From QANA01 sp963665505 (lineage in GTDB: Bacteria > Bacillota > Clostridia > Christensenellales > Christensenellaceae), in contig OY762275.1 in NCBI GenBank assembly GCA_963665505.1, forward strand, positions 682,001-746,000: a stretch of DNA of 64,000 nt, written 5' to 3'. A program made the translations under genes and the position numbers. The notes below the pieces were generated by a model. It made no database searches, was not told the DNA's origin, and saw only the letters and a program-made list of their open reading frames with translations. This document shows positions 42,982-51,064 of the stretch, piece after piece. Every line of letters starts with the position of its first letter. The first letter of the stretch is position 1.

Positions 42982-43845
42982 ATGAGTCGACAAGTCGTGG
43001 ATATATTATTCAACATGAAATACATCTATCCAAAAACTGATTATACTTTTAGTTATGGCAAGATCAGAGTCTTATTTTGTAACACCTTCGACAGAAAGGA
43101 ATTAAACCTAAAGATAACTGGTGTAGGGAATACTTCATTAAGGAAGGTGGAAGATAATTTCTTTGCTATCTATGAGTTGTTATTCTTTATGCTTGGCTTT
43201 TTCCCTCCAATTAAAAGAATTACGTTTAATGGTATGGAAGAAAGCGAATACATGCAGAGAATTACAAAGAAATACTCCACTGCAAAAAAGATGTTTCATT
43301 CGCAAAGCAGATTCTTTGCACTTTCTCTCTCAACAATCAATTCTGAAACAGTAAAAAGTTACTGTGAAATAAAAAAAGAAGTATCCTTGCCTCTTGATGC
43401 TTTCTTTGCCACACAGTCGTATGAGGACAATCAGATATATGGAGAACATCGATTTATATTGGCTTCTCATGCAGCAGAAGGGATAATTGAAAGCAAATAT
43501 GATAAATTTATTGCAGGCAAAAAGATTGGATATAGGGAGAGAATAAAATTCTTCTATGAGCCATTACTAAGAGCTGACAGAAAATGTAAAACAAAACTTA
43601 TCAGCAGTATAGGTGTATCAAAGAAAACATATTTTGAATTGCTCAAGAATACACGGCATTTCTATACACATCTTTGTAAGGAACGAAAAAGATTTAAAAA
43701 TGGGACAGAATTTCTGGCAGAGTACTACATCATAGTAATTGCATTTAGGCTTTTTATGCTTGAAAAAATCGGTATAGCTTATGATCCAAGTCTGTTTGCA
43801 CGGTATGTACCATTTCTGACAGATTGGATGAAAGAATTTAGATAA
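42982..43845 (+). CDS. HEPN-type cargo protein (ApeA-like C-terminus)
   Basis: The 287-residue, AT-rich gene product has no signal peptide. Its C-terminal half is helical and carries LLKNTRHFYTHL with R225-x4-H230, the RxxxxH ribonuclease motif of HEPN domains as in ApeA-like proteins. The N-terminal 130 residues are beta-rich and unassigned. HEPN proteins of this kind often act in abortive infection by RNA cleavage. It lies between remnants of virB4 and of the NlpC/P60 gene, flanked by its own promoter and a terminator. Confidence 0.7.
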   Translation: MSRQVVDILFNMKYIYPKTDYTFSYGKIRVLFCNTFDRKELNLKITGVGNTSLRKVEDNFFAIYELLFFMLGFFPPIKRITFNGMEESEYMQRITKKYSTAKKMFHSQSRFFALSLSTINSETVKSYCEIKKEVSLPLDAFFATQSYEDNQIYGEHRFILASHAAEGIIESKYDKFIAGKKIGYRERIKFFYEPLLRADRKCKTKLISSIGVSKKTYFELLKNTRHFYTHLCKERKRFKNGTEFLAEYYIIVIAFRLFMLEKIGIAYDPSLFARYVPFLTDWMKEFR

Positions 43846-43861
43846 TGCGGCTTTATTAATG

Positions 43862-43885
43862 CCCGCCCACTGTGGCGGGTTTTCT
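43862..43885 (+). terminator. Slot-exit terminator (left copy)
   Basis: CCCGCC-CACTGT-GGCGGG followed by TTTTCTT ends the cargo unit just before the NlpC/P60 remnant. An equivalent hairpin lies at 58519-58541. Confidence 0.85.
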
Positions 43886-43903
43886 TATGCCCAAAATCAG
43901 GAG

Positions 43904-43995
43904 GTGAGAAATATCAAGCAACTAAAACCCCGCGATAAAATCACGCAGCGCATGACCCGCGACGGGCTAATGAGAAAAATCAGATCATCAGCTGC
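43904..43995 (+). pseudogene. Decayed 5' end of the NlpC/P60 transfer gene
   Basis: GTGAGAAATATCAAGCAACT and the next 60 bases match the start of the intact gene at 58560 (IKQLKPRDKITQRMTRDGL), after the same CAGGAGG ribosome site. Homology stops near 43990 with a small deletion and then unrelated AT-rich sequence. Confidence 0.8.
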
Positions 43996-44205
43996 GGAAT
44001 TAAAATATGTTATGTTTTGAAAAGCCATACGAGGGAAAGAATGGCACTATCCCAAAACACTCTGGCTGCTTGTCGGATTGGAGATTAAATATTTTGCGCA
44101 TATTGCCTTAACGTGTGAAAAAGCACGCAAATAAAAAGATTGCCGAAAAGCAAATGCAAGTAATATTTTGCGGATGAAATAATAGTAAATTTTTCGTATA
44201 AAAAT

Positions 44206-44242
44206 AGTATGAGCCATACTCCCCAAAGGCGCGGCTCATACT
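44206..44242 (-). terminator. Terminator behind the tRNA-Ser fragment
   Basis: Read leftward: AGTATGAGCC ... GGCTCATACT, then ATTTTTATAC. It begins 5 bases after the tRNA CCA end, so it is probably the original tRNA terminator and marks the chromosomal flank. Confidence 0.8.
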
Positions 44243-44246
44243 GGAT

Positions 44247-44302
44247 TGGCGGAGAGGGTGGGATTCGAACCCACGCAGCCTTGCGGCTGACCGCATTTCG
44301 AG
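44247..44302 (-). other. tRNA-Ser(CGA) 3' half: probable attachment site of an integrated element
   Basis: Read leftward: CTCGAAA (anticodon loop with CGA), the 3' anticodon-stem strand TGCGG, a serine-type long variable arm (CAGCCGCAAGGCTG), the T-arm GTGGGTTCGAATCCCAC, and acceptor strand CCTCTCC-G-CCA. The 5' half is absent: the bases before CTCGAAA do not pair with TGCGG. A split at the anticodon loop is the usual footprint of tyrosine-recombinase integration, with the element to the right and the chromosomal flank to the left. Confidence 0.75.
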
Positions 44303-44440
44303 GGGCATTTCGGGCCTAAAATCGCCATTTTTCGCTTTATATCTTTTTATAAGGCAACGCCGAAAACCCTGTATTTTCAAGGCTTCCGGCGTTTCGTCTT
44401 ATAAGCTCTCGTAACCGCTATACAAGTGCTTTTATAAAAG

Positions 44441-44462
44441 TTGGGCATCATTTGGGCACCAC
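44441..44462. repeat. Direct repeat pair TTGGGCAYCAY, copy A (candidate integrase arm sites)
   Basis: Two adjacent 11-mers, TTGGGCATCAT and TTGGGCACCAC, lie 140 bases inside the attachment site. The pair recurs exactly 100 bases further on. Tandem short direct repeats near att are typical arm-type binding sites of tyrosine integrases. Confidence 0.6.
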
Positions 44463-44540
44463 GCGACTACCAATAGGCAGATTAATCTTTGGTCATGTGT
44501 TTTATGACTTTTGTGGTTTTTTGAGTCAGGCATAAACGAC

Positions 44541-44562
44541 TTGGGCACCATTTGGACATCAC
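44541..44562. repeat. Direct repeat pair TTGGGCAYCAY, copy B
   Basis: TTGGGCACCAT and TTGGACATCAC repeat the motif of 44441-44462. No integrase gene remains near this end, so the recombinase would have to be encoded at the other end, outside the window. The remainder of 44303-44657 shows no gene. Confidence 0.6.
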
Positions 44563-44657
44563 GTCGACCACCTTAGATTGCATGATTTTAGATTATATCG
44601 TCTATAACTGGCCAGATTAAGCAACATAGGAAACGTACATCATTAAGCACTGCGACA

Positions 44658-45596
44658 TCAGGTGTCGTCTGTTTCGTCAGCAGCGGTTCGTTGATATGCA
44701 ACAATACGCTCCGCTTCTTTAATTCCACCACTCATAAGCTTATGATATGCGATTTTCTTTTCAACCTTTTTGTCAAACATTGTACCACCGTTATCAAAGG
44801 CATATCTGACCTTCCTATCAGTAGCAGGGAGCTTGAACTTATTTTTAAAAATGGAGACGATGTCGTTGAAAGTGAAATACTCTATTCCTTTTTCTCTAGT
44901 ATACATCAACATAACTACTAACATTTGTTCATTGAACTTTGCTATCTGAGATACATCACAGTATTTATCCAGATTAAGTTCATCGGTTGATATACATAGA
45001 AGAGCAGACTCTACTGGTGATTTTTGTTGCCTCGTGCGAGAGACTTTTTTCTTATCGTCTTTTACAGATGCAACATAGGATTCGCACCAGTCCTTTCCTC
45101 TATCTAAGACGCAATACGATTTAAGTCCATCCTTCTTTTCTTTACATGCACGCAGATAACCTTTTTTTATGTTTTGAGTGAGCATTTGAGATATGTTACA
45201 CGGTTTGTCCTTTCGAGATTCGTCAAGCGCGTTTTCTACATCCCTTGAAGTGAACGCTCCTGCTTTGTTAATGTATTCAATATAATATGCTACACCCATA
45301 ACAATCTCTACATCAGTAGAAAATTTTTTGTCGTTGAGAAAACCAGCTAAAGATTCATACTCACCATTATGTGCTGACTGTGTTGACGCTGGCGTATTTA
45401 TTGGCAATTCCGAGAAGTTTTCTTCCACAGGTTTTGCCTCTAACAACTGTGATGATGGAGGAACGACGGGCGATACAGCAACAATTGCTTGTGGCAATAA
45501 ACTAAAAAACTGCTCTCGCTCACGTTCAATCAGTTCACTATCGCCTTCTGCTTCAAATTCAATGGGCCCTAACTTGATTCGAATTTTGTTAGCCAT
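44658..45596 (-). CDS. Hypothetical protein with winged-helix-like segments, partner of a HEPN-like gene
   Basis: The 312-residue, AT-rich gene starts with a good AGGAGG, 10 bases after the stop of the next gene upstream. The N-terminal 45 residues (IRIKLGPIEFEAEGDSELIE) resemble small-protein adaptor heads. A Pro/Ser-rich linker follows, then two helical segments (about 95-165 and 220-290), each laid out like a winged helix. No catalytic motif was seen. Its tight pairing with the DUF4145-like gene suggests a two-component accessory, possibly defence, system. Confidence 0.55.
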   Translation of the reverse strand: MANKIRIKLGPIEFEAEGDSELIEREREQFFSLLPQAIVAVSPVVPPSSQLLEAKPVEENFSELPINTPASTQSAHNGEYESLAGFLNDKKFSTDVEIVMGVAYYIEYINKAGAFTSRDVENALDESRKDKPCNISQMLTQNIKKGYLRACKEKKDGLKSYCVLDRGKDWCESYVASVKDDKKKVSRTRQQKSPVESALLCISTDELNLDKYCDVSQIAKFNEQMLVVMLMYTREKGIEYFTFNDIVSIFKNKFKLPATDRKVRYAFDNGGTMFDKKVEKKIAYHKLMSGGIKEAERIVAYQRTAADETDDT

Positions 45597-45606
45597 CCTT
45601 TTCCTC

Positions 45607-46329
45607 CTATTTCTTTAATCCAGCAAGATAATACAATTCTTCAAGGGAAACACGATATGTTCGCTTAACATCATCAATATCTTTTTTTCGAGTATTATAT
45701 AGAATTTTGTGGGCAGCATAATTACCTATTTCTCGAATTGAATCGTACTCTTTCCTGGAACGAGAAATATGTAATGTTGAATTATTGACAGCATTTGCAA
45801 CGATTTTTTCAAGCATTACATAGTCTCCGTTATTCTTTATCTCATCTTGAATGCTATGGTTCTCATATGCAAGAATTAAGGAAATCTCAAACACTCGACG
45901 CATGCATACAGCACAAGCATCATAACAACGATTCTTGTAACAGTGGTTTATCTGCTTTATTAGCTTATCCAAATAGCCCTTTTTCCCACAAAATAGAGCT
46001 TCGTCAAGCACCTCGTTGTCGGAAACTATTATATCTTCATTGATTAACAATTCTCCATACTCTGCTACTAGCTTTTCTTTTGCAGCTGGCGTAATCGTAT
46101 ACTCTCCTTCAGAAATCTTTCGAAAATCCTTTGATTTTGCTAAGTAGCTTTTCAACCGAGAAATGTTAGATATGGGGTGGCCTATGGATGCCAACGTAGA
46201 AACCACTTCCATCAAGGAAAAGGTAGACTTATTGCTGGCCATATTGTCATAAAACGCTATCAGCTTAACTTTAGCCAATTCATTTTGTTGCGACAGCTTT
46301 ACTTCCGCAATATAAAGTGTAATATCCAC
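45607..46329 (-). CDS. DUF4145/HEPN-like protein with N-terminal winged helix
   Basis: The 240 residues comprise an N-terminal winged-helix-like region (about 15-95) and a C-terminal all-helical domain with CAVCMRRVFEISLILAYE and IREIGNYAAHKIL (R199 ... H207), as in DUF4145/HEPN-like proteins. The GTG start at 46329 follows GGGGGATG. A promoter lies upstream. Related domains occur in restriction, toxin and anti-phage loci; the role here is unproven. Confidence 0.6.
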   Translation of the reverse strand: MDITLYIAEVKLSQQNELAKVKLIAFYDNMASNKSTFSLMEVVSTLASIGHPISNISRLKSYLAKSKDFRKISEGEYTITPAAKEKLVAEYGELLINEDIIVSDNEVLDEALFCGKKGYLDKLIKQINHCYKNRCYDACAVCMRRVFEISLILAYENHSIQDEIKNNGDYVMLEKIVANAVNNSTLHISRSRKEYDSIREIGNYAAHKILYNTRKKDIDDVKRTYRVSLEELYYLAGLKK

Positions 46330-46364
46330 CGTCCATCCCCCGTATGTAGTATTATTATAGCTGC

Positions 46365-46393
46365 ATTATACATCAGATTAAATTGTAAATCAA
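46365..46393 (-). promoter_or_regulatory. Promoter of the HEPN-like gene pair
   Basis: Read leftward: TTGATT (46388-46393), 17-base spacer, TATAAT (46365-46370), about 36 bases ahead of the GTG start. Confidence 0.75.
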
Positions 46394-46452
46394 GACAAAT
46401 GTTGTTGAGAACAAAAATAATCAATCATATAGTTTAAATAGGGAGGTACACA

Positions 46453-46824
46453 ATGCAAACATCCACCAATCCCCTTGTCACAAAGGGCATCATCAAGCCA
46501 TCCGGCGAGATCAACAAGGACAAGATAAACCTTGTCGCCGGAGCTGTCACGCAGCCATTCGCTGAAATGGTATGGGTGACAACAGGTGGCGATATGGACA
46601 CCATTAACCGCCTGACAGACATTCTCGTTACGATGAACACCCCGGAAGACAGGGACAAGCTGTTTCGCATTATTCAAATGCTCTACGGGCTTATGGGCCT
46701 GCGCTTCTCCGAGGAAGCCGCGCCGATGGGCACGAACCCGGAGGCGCTTGACTACTTCCTTTTCTCGTTCACGGCAGATTTCGGGGAGATCATCCACGAC
46801 TACATAGCAGAAAAGATTGTTTAA
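46453..46824 (+). CDS. Hypothetical protein
   Basis: The 123-residue soluble protein follows an excellent ribosome site (GGGAGG, 7 bases). I do not recognise a family. The sequence is mostly helical (INRLTDILVTMNTPEDRDKLFRIIQMLYGLMGL). It is GC-richer than its AT-rich neighbours, like the conjugative backbone, so it probably belongs to the element rather than to the cargo. The gap to the methylase (46825-46983) shows nothing. Confidence 0.6.
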   Translation: MQTSTNPLVTKGIIKPSGEINKDKINLVAGAVTQPFAEMVWVTTGGDMDTINRLTDILVTMNTPEDRDKLFRIIQMLYGLMGLRFSEEAAPMGTNPEALDYFLFSFTADFGEIIHDYIAEKIV

Positions 46825-46983
46825 AAATCAAGAGAGTAAATATAACATCAAATTCTGCAATTATGGCAATGCCCCAGAGGGATAAATGTGGTACAATATT
46901 TTGCCCAGACGTCTTGAAATACACAATATATAGGAGTATAATGGGAAAAACAAGGTATTTAATATTTCCCAGAGGTGATTATT

Positions 46984-48126
46984 GTGCCCAAACAAATCCA
47001 CGTTCGCCTTGATGAGCGAATTTATACTACATTATCAGAATATGCCACTATCACAAACAAGCCTGTACAGGATTGTGTTACCGAAGCTTTGACACTTTTA
47101 TTTGATGACAAGTACAGAGAGCAGCGGAAACAATCCGGCAGGTTTTCATTTATTGATCTGTTTGCCGGAATCGGAGGTATGCGCCTTGCATTTGAATCCT
47201 GCGGCGGTCAGTGCGTTTTTTCCAGTGAATGGGACAGATATTGCCAAAAAACCTATTTCGAAAACTTTGGTGTTTTACCCCAGGGCGACATAACAAAAAT
47301 CTATGAAAAGGACATTCCAAATCACGATATTTTGGTAGCGGGCTTTCCATGTCAGCCTTTTTCAATTGCCGGTGTATCCAAGAAGAACAGCCTCGGCAAA
47401 GCCACGGGTTTTCTCGATAAAACCCAGGGAACCTTATTTTTTGATGTTGTTAGAATTCTCAACGAGAAACGCCCACGTGCCTTTCTTCTGGAAAATGTCA
47501 AAAACCTGAGAAGTCATGATAAGGGTAATACCTGGAAAGTGATAATGGAAACTCTTGAAGAGCTGGATTATGAAGTATTTTCAGATGTTCTGGATGGTCA
47601 GATATTTACGCCACAGCACAGAGAAAGAGTAATAATAGTTGGTTTTGACAGAAAACGATATGGAGACGATATACAGTTTAATTTCAAATTGAATCCACCG
47701 TCAGAAGCTCCCAAAGTAAGTGATATACTTGAAACTGATGTTGACAAAAAATATACTCTCTCAGATCATCTATGGAAATACTTACAGGATTATGCTGTAA
47801 AGCATAAGGCTAAAGGTAACGGTTTCGGTTTTGGACTTGCTGATATGAATGGTGTAACACGAACACTCAGCGCTAGATATTACAAAGATGGATCAGAAAT
47901 ACTTATTCGACAGGAGGGCAATAACCCACGCAGACTCACACCACGTGAATGCGCCCGTCTACAGGGATATGATGATACATTTATCATCCCCGTTTCGGAT
48001 ACACAGGCTTACAAGCAATTCGGAAACTCCGTTGTGGTTCCGCTTGTCTCTGCTGTTGCAAATAAAATAATAACTACCATAGAGTCTATGCAGAATATGG
48101 AATTCGGGAGGGAGTATGTTGGATAA
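46984..48126 (+). CDS. dcm: DNA (cytosine-5) methyltransferase with N-terminal RHH-like domain
   Basis: The GTG at 46984 lies 6 bases after AGAGGTG (an in-frame GTG at 46975 overlaps the ribosome site). Of 380 residues, the first 45 look like a ribbon-helix-helix (IHVRLDERIYTTLSEYATITNKPVQDCVTEAL). All C5-methylase motifs follow: I (FIDLFAGIGG), IV (FPCQPFS, catalytic Cys123), VI (ENVKN), VIII (QHRERV), X (QFGNSVVVPLV). With an EcoRII-like endonuclease next door, CCWGG is the expected target. The RHH-like head could let the enzyme repress its own promoter. Confidence 0.9.
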   Translation: MPKQIHVRLDERIYTTLSEYATITNKPVQDCVTEALTLLFDDKYREQRKQSGRFSFIDLFAGIGGMRLAFESCGGQCVFSSEWDRYCQKTYFENFGVLPQGDITKIYEKDIPNHDILVAGFPCQPFSIAGVSKKNSLGKATGFLDKTQGTLFFDVVRILNEKRPRAFLLENVKNLRSHDKGNTWKVIMETLEELDYEVFSDVLDGQIFTPQHRERVIIVGFDRKRYGDDIQFNFKLNPPSEAPKVSDILETDVDKKYTLSDHLWKYLQDYAVKHKAKGNGFGFGLADMNGVTRTLSARYYKDGSEILIRQEGNNPRRLTPRECARLQGYDDTFIIPVSDTQAYKQFGNSVVVPLVSAVANKIITTIESMQNMEFGREYVG

Positions 48127-49294
48127 CGGATCATACGCCATCAAAGCCATTCAGGCTGTAAACAACGGTGAGCTTGCATACTGTAAGTTCCTGTCTGCTA
48201 ATGACACCGGTGATACCGGCGCACACCAGGCAGGTATATACATAGCCAAAAATGCCATATCCATTCTTTTTGACGAACCAGGTATAAAGGGAGAAAACAA
48301 AGACAAATTCGTCAAAATCCGCTGGCAGGATGATTTCATGACCACCAGTCGATTTATCTATTATGGACGTGGTACACGTAATGAGTATCGTATCACACGC
48401 TTTGACCGGGGCTTCCCCTTCCTGCGTACTGAGCATACCGGGGATCTTTTTGTATTCGTAAGATTTTCAGATGAAGATTATTGCGGTTATGTGTTGGAGA
48501 CAGAAGCTGAAATAAACGAGTTCCTGAATGCTTTCGGTATGAGCCCGACAGATACCGGTACTATTATCCCAAAAGAAGAAATAAGGCTTGATACAAAAGC
48601 TGAAATTGCTATTATGCAGTTTATTGATTCTCTAACGGTTGACTTCCCCGTTTCATCTGAAATGTCCGCAACTGCCCGTCATATTTTTAATGAAGTGTAT
48701 GATCATGAAGAAAACATAATAAAAAACCCTGATAAAGAGTTGATTTCATGGATTAATATGGAATATCGTCTGTTCAGAAAGATTGAGTATGCCCGATATG
48801 GAGATATGATTACAAGGGGATTTTCCTCTGTGGAACATTTTATTGAAATAGCCAATATGGTGCTGAACAGGCGTAAAAGTCGTGCCGGAAAATCTCTGGA
48901 GCACCATCTGTCCGCCATGTTTGACGGAAATGGATTGAAGTATGTCGCGCAGCCAAAAACAGAGGGGAATAAACGTCCTGACTTCCTTTTTCCAAATGAG
49001 GCGGCTTACCATAATGCAAATTATCCAGTCGACAAACTTGTTTTTCTCGGTTCAAAGACCACCTGTAAAGATCGCTGGAGACAGGTTATCAATGAGGCAA
49101 ACCGAATAAGCGAAAAGCATCTCTTCACCTTACAACAGGGTATCTCTGCCCAACAGCTTGAAGAAATGGCAGAGGAAAAGGTTATTCTTGTCGTTCCACA
49201 GCCGTATATAGATACATATCCAAAAGAAAAATGGAATACCATCTGGAATTTAAGGAAATTTATTGAGTATACGAAAGAAAAAACGAGTGTATAG
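48116..49294 (+). CDS. EcoRII-type type II restriction endonuclease
   Basis: The 392-residue protein overlaps the methylase stop by 11 bases. It has an EcoRII-N-like effector domain (about 1-165) and a C-terminal PD-(D/E)xK-like catalytic domain (RAGKSLEHHLSAMF, KRPDFLFP, KLVFLGSKTTCKDRWRQV, about 255-330). EcoRII enzymes are type IIE: they need a second copy of CCWGG as effector. It should cut unmethylated sites. Confidence 0.88.
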   Translation: MLDNGSYAIKAIQAVNNGELAYCKFLSANDTGDTGAHQAGIYIAKNAISILFDEPGIKGENKDKFVKIRWQDDFMTTSRFIYYGRGTRNEYRITRFDRGFPFLRTEHTGDLFVFVRFSDEDYCGYVLETEAEINEFLNAFGMSPTDTGTIIPKEEIRLDTKAEIAIMQFIDSLTVDFPVSSEMSATARHIFNEVYDHEENIIKNPDKELISWINMEYRLFRKIEYARYGDMITRGFSSVEHFIEIANMVLNRRKSRAGKSLEHHLSAMFDGNGLKYVAQPKTEGNKRPDFLFPNEAAYHNANYPVDKLVFLGSKTTCKDRWRQVINEANRISEKHLFTLQQGISAQQLEEMAEEKVILVVPQPYIDTYPKEKWNTIWNLRKFIEYTKEKTSV

Positions 49295-49296
49295 CC

Positions 49297-49749
49297 ATGG
49301 ACATAAAATCTCGGGAAGAACGCAGTCGCAATATGGCTCGAATAAAGGGAACCAATACCAAACCGGAAGTATACATTCGTTCATTGCTGCACAGACGGGG
49401 AATGAGATATCGGGTGAATTATTCACCTGTTGAGGGAAAACCGGACTTATATTTTTCTCGGTATAAGGTAGCTATGTTCGTGCATGGGTGTTACTGGCAC
49501 CGACATAAAGGTTGTCCATATGCGTATACTCCCAAATCAAATGTTGAATTTTGGAACAAGAAGCTAGAAGGTAATCGAAAACACGATGAACAGGTAGTAT
49601 CTGATTTGAAAGATAAAGGCATTCGCGTTTTGATTGTCTGGGAATGTACGATTAAAAAAATGCGTCGGGACAAAGAACTTGAAAATCAGGTATGCAATTC
49701 GATACAGCAGTTTATTACGCAGGGAAAGGATTACTTCTTAGAAATTTAA
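49297..49749 (+). CDS. vsr: Very-short-patch repair endonuclease
   Basis: The 150-residue Vsr protein has NMARIKGTNTKPE (about 12-24), the metal-site Asp in GKPDLYF, and the structural zinc/aromatic motif VHGCYWHRHKGC. It nicks T:G mismatches that arise when 5-methylcytosine deaminates, countering the mutagenic effect of the neighbouring methylase. It starts two bases after the endonuclease stop, giving a complete dcm-REase-vsr cassette. Confidence 0.93.
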   Translation: MDIKSREERSRNMARIKGTNTKPEVYIRSLLHRRGMRYRVNYSPVEGKPDLYFSRYKVAMFVHGCYWHRHKGCPYAYTPKSNVEFWNKKLEGNRKHDEQVVSDLKDKGIRVLIVWECTIKKMRRDKELENQVCNSIQQFITQGKDYFLEI

Positions 49750-49836
49750 CCAATTAAAAACTATGTGTGCACAGCGCCGTTCTCAAAAAGGACGCCGCTT
49801 TTTTTGCGCCCATTTTCGGAAAGGAGGGTACGCGAT

Positions 49837-51051
49837 ATGTATTTTACTTCCGGCAGCAGCCGCGCATTTGAAAGCCTCATGCAAGGAAAACCCGGCTTCG
49901 ACCACTACGACAGCGGCAGCGCCGGAGTACATGAGGATTGCGGCGCTTGCCGCTTCTACCGCCCGCATTGGAAATACCAGTTTTGCGTTTACGCGGAATG
50001 TCCATATATGCCGGGCAGACCGACCGCGTTACCTGCGGTCAAATCCACAGTGAAAGGAGTTGATGACGAAATGGCCGTTTTCCGCGTGGAAAAGAACAGA
50101 GGCTATACCGTGATGAGCAACCACCACCTACGAAACGATGGATTGACCCTTAAGGCTAAAGGGCTGCTATCGCAAATGCTGTCCTTACCGGAGAATTGGG
50201 ACTACACCCTGAAAGGGCTGGCCCTTATCAACCGTGAGCAGATTGACGCCATACGCGAGGCCGTCCGGGAGCTGGAACGCGCCGGGTACATCGTGCGTTC
50301 CCGTGAGCGCGACGGTAAAGGCAGGCTGCGCGGCGCAGACTATATCATTTACGAGCAGCCACAAAAACAACCGCCAGCCGCCGCCCTGCCTGTATCGGAT
50401 TTATCTACGTTGGAAAATCCAATGTTGGATAATCCAACGCAGGAAAAGTCTGCATTGGGAAACCCTGCGCAGGAAAATCCAACGCAATTAATTAAAGAAG
50501 AACAAAAAACCGACTTATCAAGTACCCAAAATATCAATACGGATGTATTAAATAACCATTCCATTCCTATCCCTTCCCCTCTCCTTCCAAGCGTCCGGGA
50601 GGAATTACGCGCTGCGCGGGAAAGGAATGGAACGGAAAAGAGCGACAGCGCAAAAAAAGCTTTTGAGATTTACCGGGACATCATCAAAGAAAACATCGAG
50701 TATGACATTCTCATTCAAGACCCACACACAGACCGGGAACAGCTTGACGAGATCGTTGATCTGATGCTTGAAACCATATGCAGCGCCCGCAAGACAATCT
50801 GTGTCGCCGGGGACGACTACCCCGCCGAGATCGTCAAATCCAAGTTCCTGAAGCTGGACAGTATGCACATCCAGTTTGTTTTCGACTGCCTGCGGGAAAA
50901 CACGACCAAGATACGCAACATCAAGAAATACCTGCTGGCCGTGCTGTTCAACGCGCCGTCCACGATCAACGGCTACTACACCGCGCTTGTCAATCACGAT
51001 ATGGCAAACGGCTTACTCTCTCCCAAGGCCGACGAGCCGGAAATCCGATAA
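49837..51051 (+). CDS. DUF6017-type replication-initiator-like protein fused to a Cys-rich leader protein
   Basis: The ATG at 49837 follows AAGGAGGG. The first 70 residues (MYFTSGSSRAFESLM...CGACRFYRP...CVYAECPYMPG) are a small Cys-rich protein that I recall as a separate gene in Tn1549-like elements. Here the frame continues through PAVKSTVKGVDDE into MAVFRVEKNRGYTVMSNHHLR, the usual start of the DUF6017/RepA-like protein (internal ATG 50071, AAAGGAG 11 bases upstream). The C-terminal DUF6017 domain spans about 270-390. Both a 404-residue fusion and a 326-residue internal product may be made. Confidence 0.75.
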   Translation: MYFTSGSSRAFESLMQGKPGFDHYDSGSAGVHEDCGACRFYRPHWKYQFCVYAECPYMPGRPTALPAVKSTVKGVDDEMAVFRVEKNRGYTVMSNHHLRNDGLTLKAKGLLSQMLSLPENWDYTLKGLALINREQIDAIREAVRELERAGYIVRSRERDGKGRLRGADYIIYEQPQKQPPAAALPVSDLSTLENPMLDNPTQEKSALGNPAQENPTQLIKEEQKTDLSSTQNINTDVLNNHSIPIPSPLLPSVREELRAARERNGTEKSDSAKKAFEIYRDIIKENIEYDILIQDPHTDREQLDEIVDLMLETICSARKTICVAGDDYPAEIVKSKFLKLDSMHIQFVFDCLRENTTKIRNIKKYLLAVLFNAPSTINGYYTALVNHDMANGLLSPKADEPEIR

Positions 51052-51064
51052 GGGGGTGGGCTGA

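Noticed and set aside
44108..44380. A 90-codon leftward ORF
   Set aside because: It runs straight through the tRNA-Ser fragment and its terminator and has no ribosome site. It is a by-product of the att region.
44303..44657. C-terminal remnant of an integrase gene
   Set aside because: Short readable stretches exist on the minus strand, but no catalytic R-H-R-Y motif or continuous frame was found. The repeats fit arm sites better.
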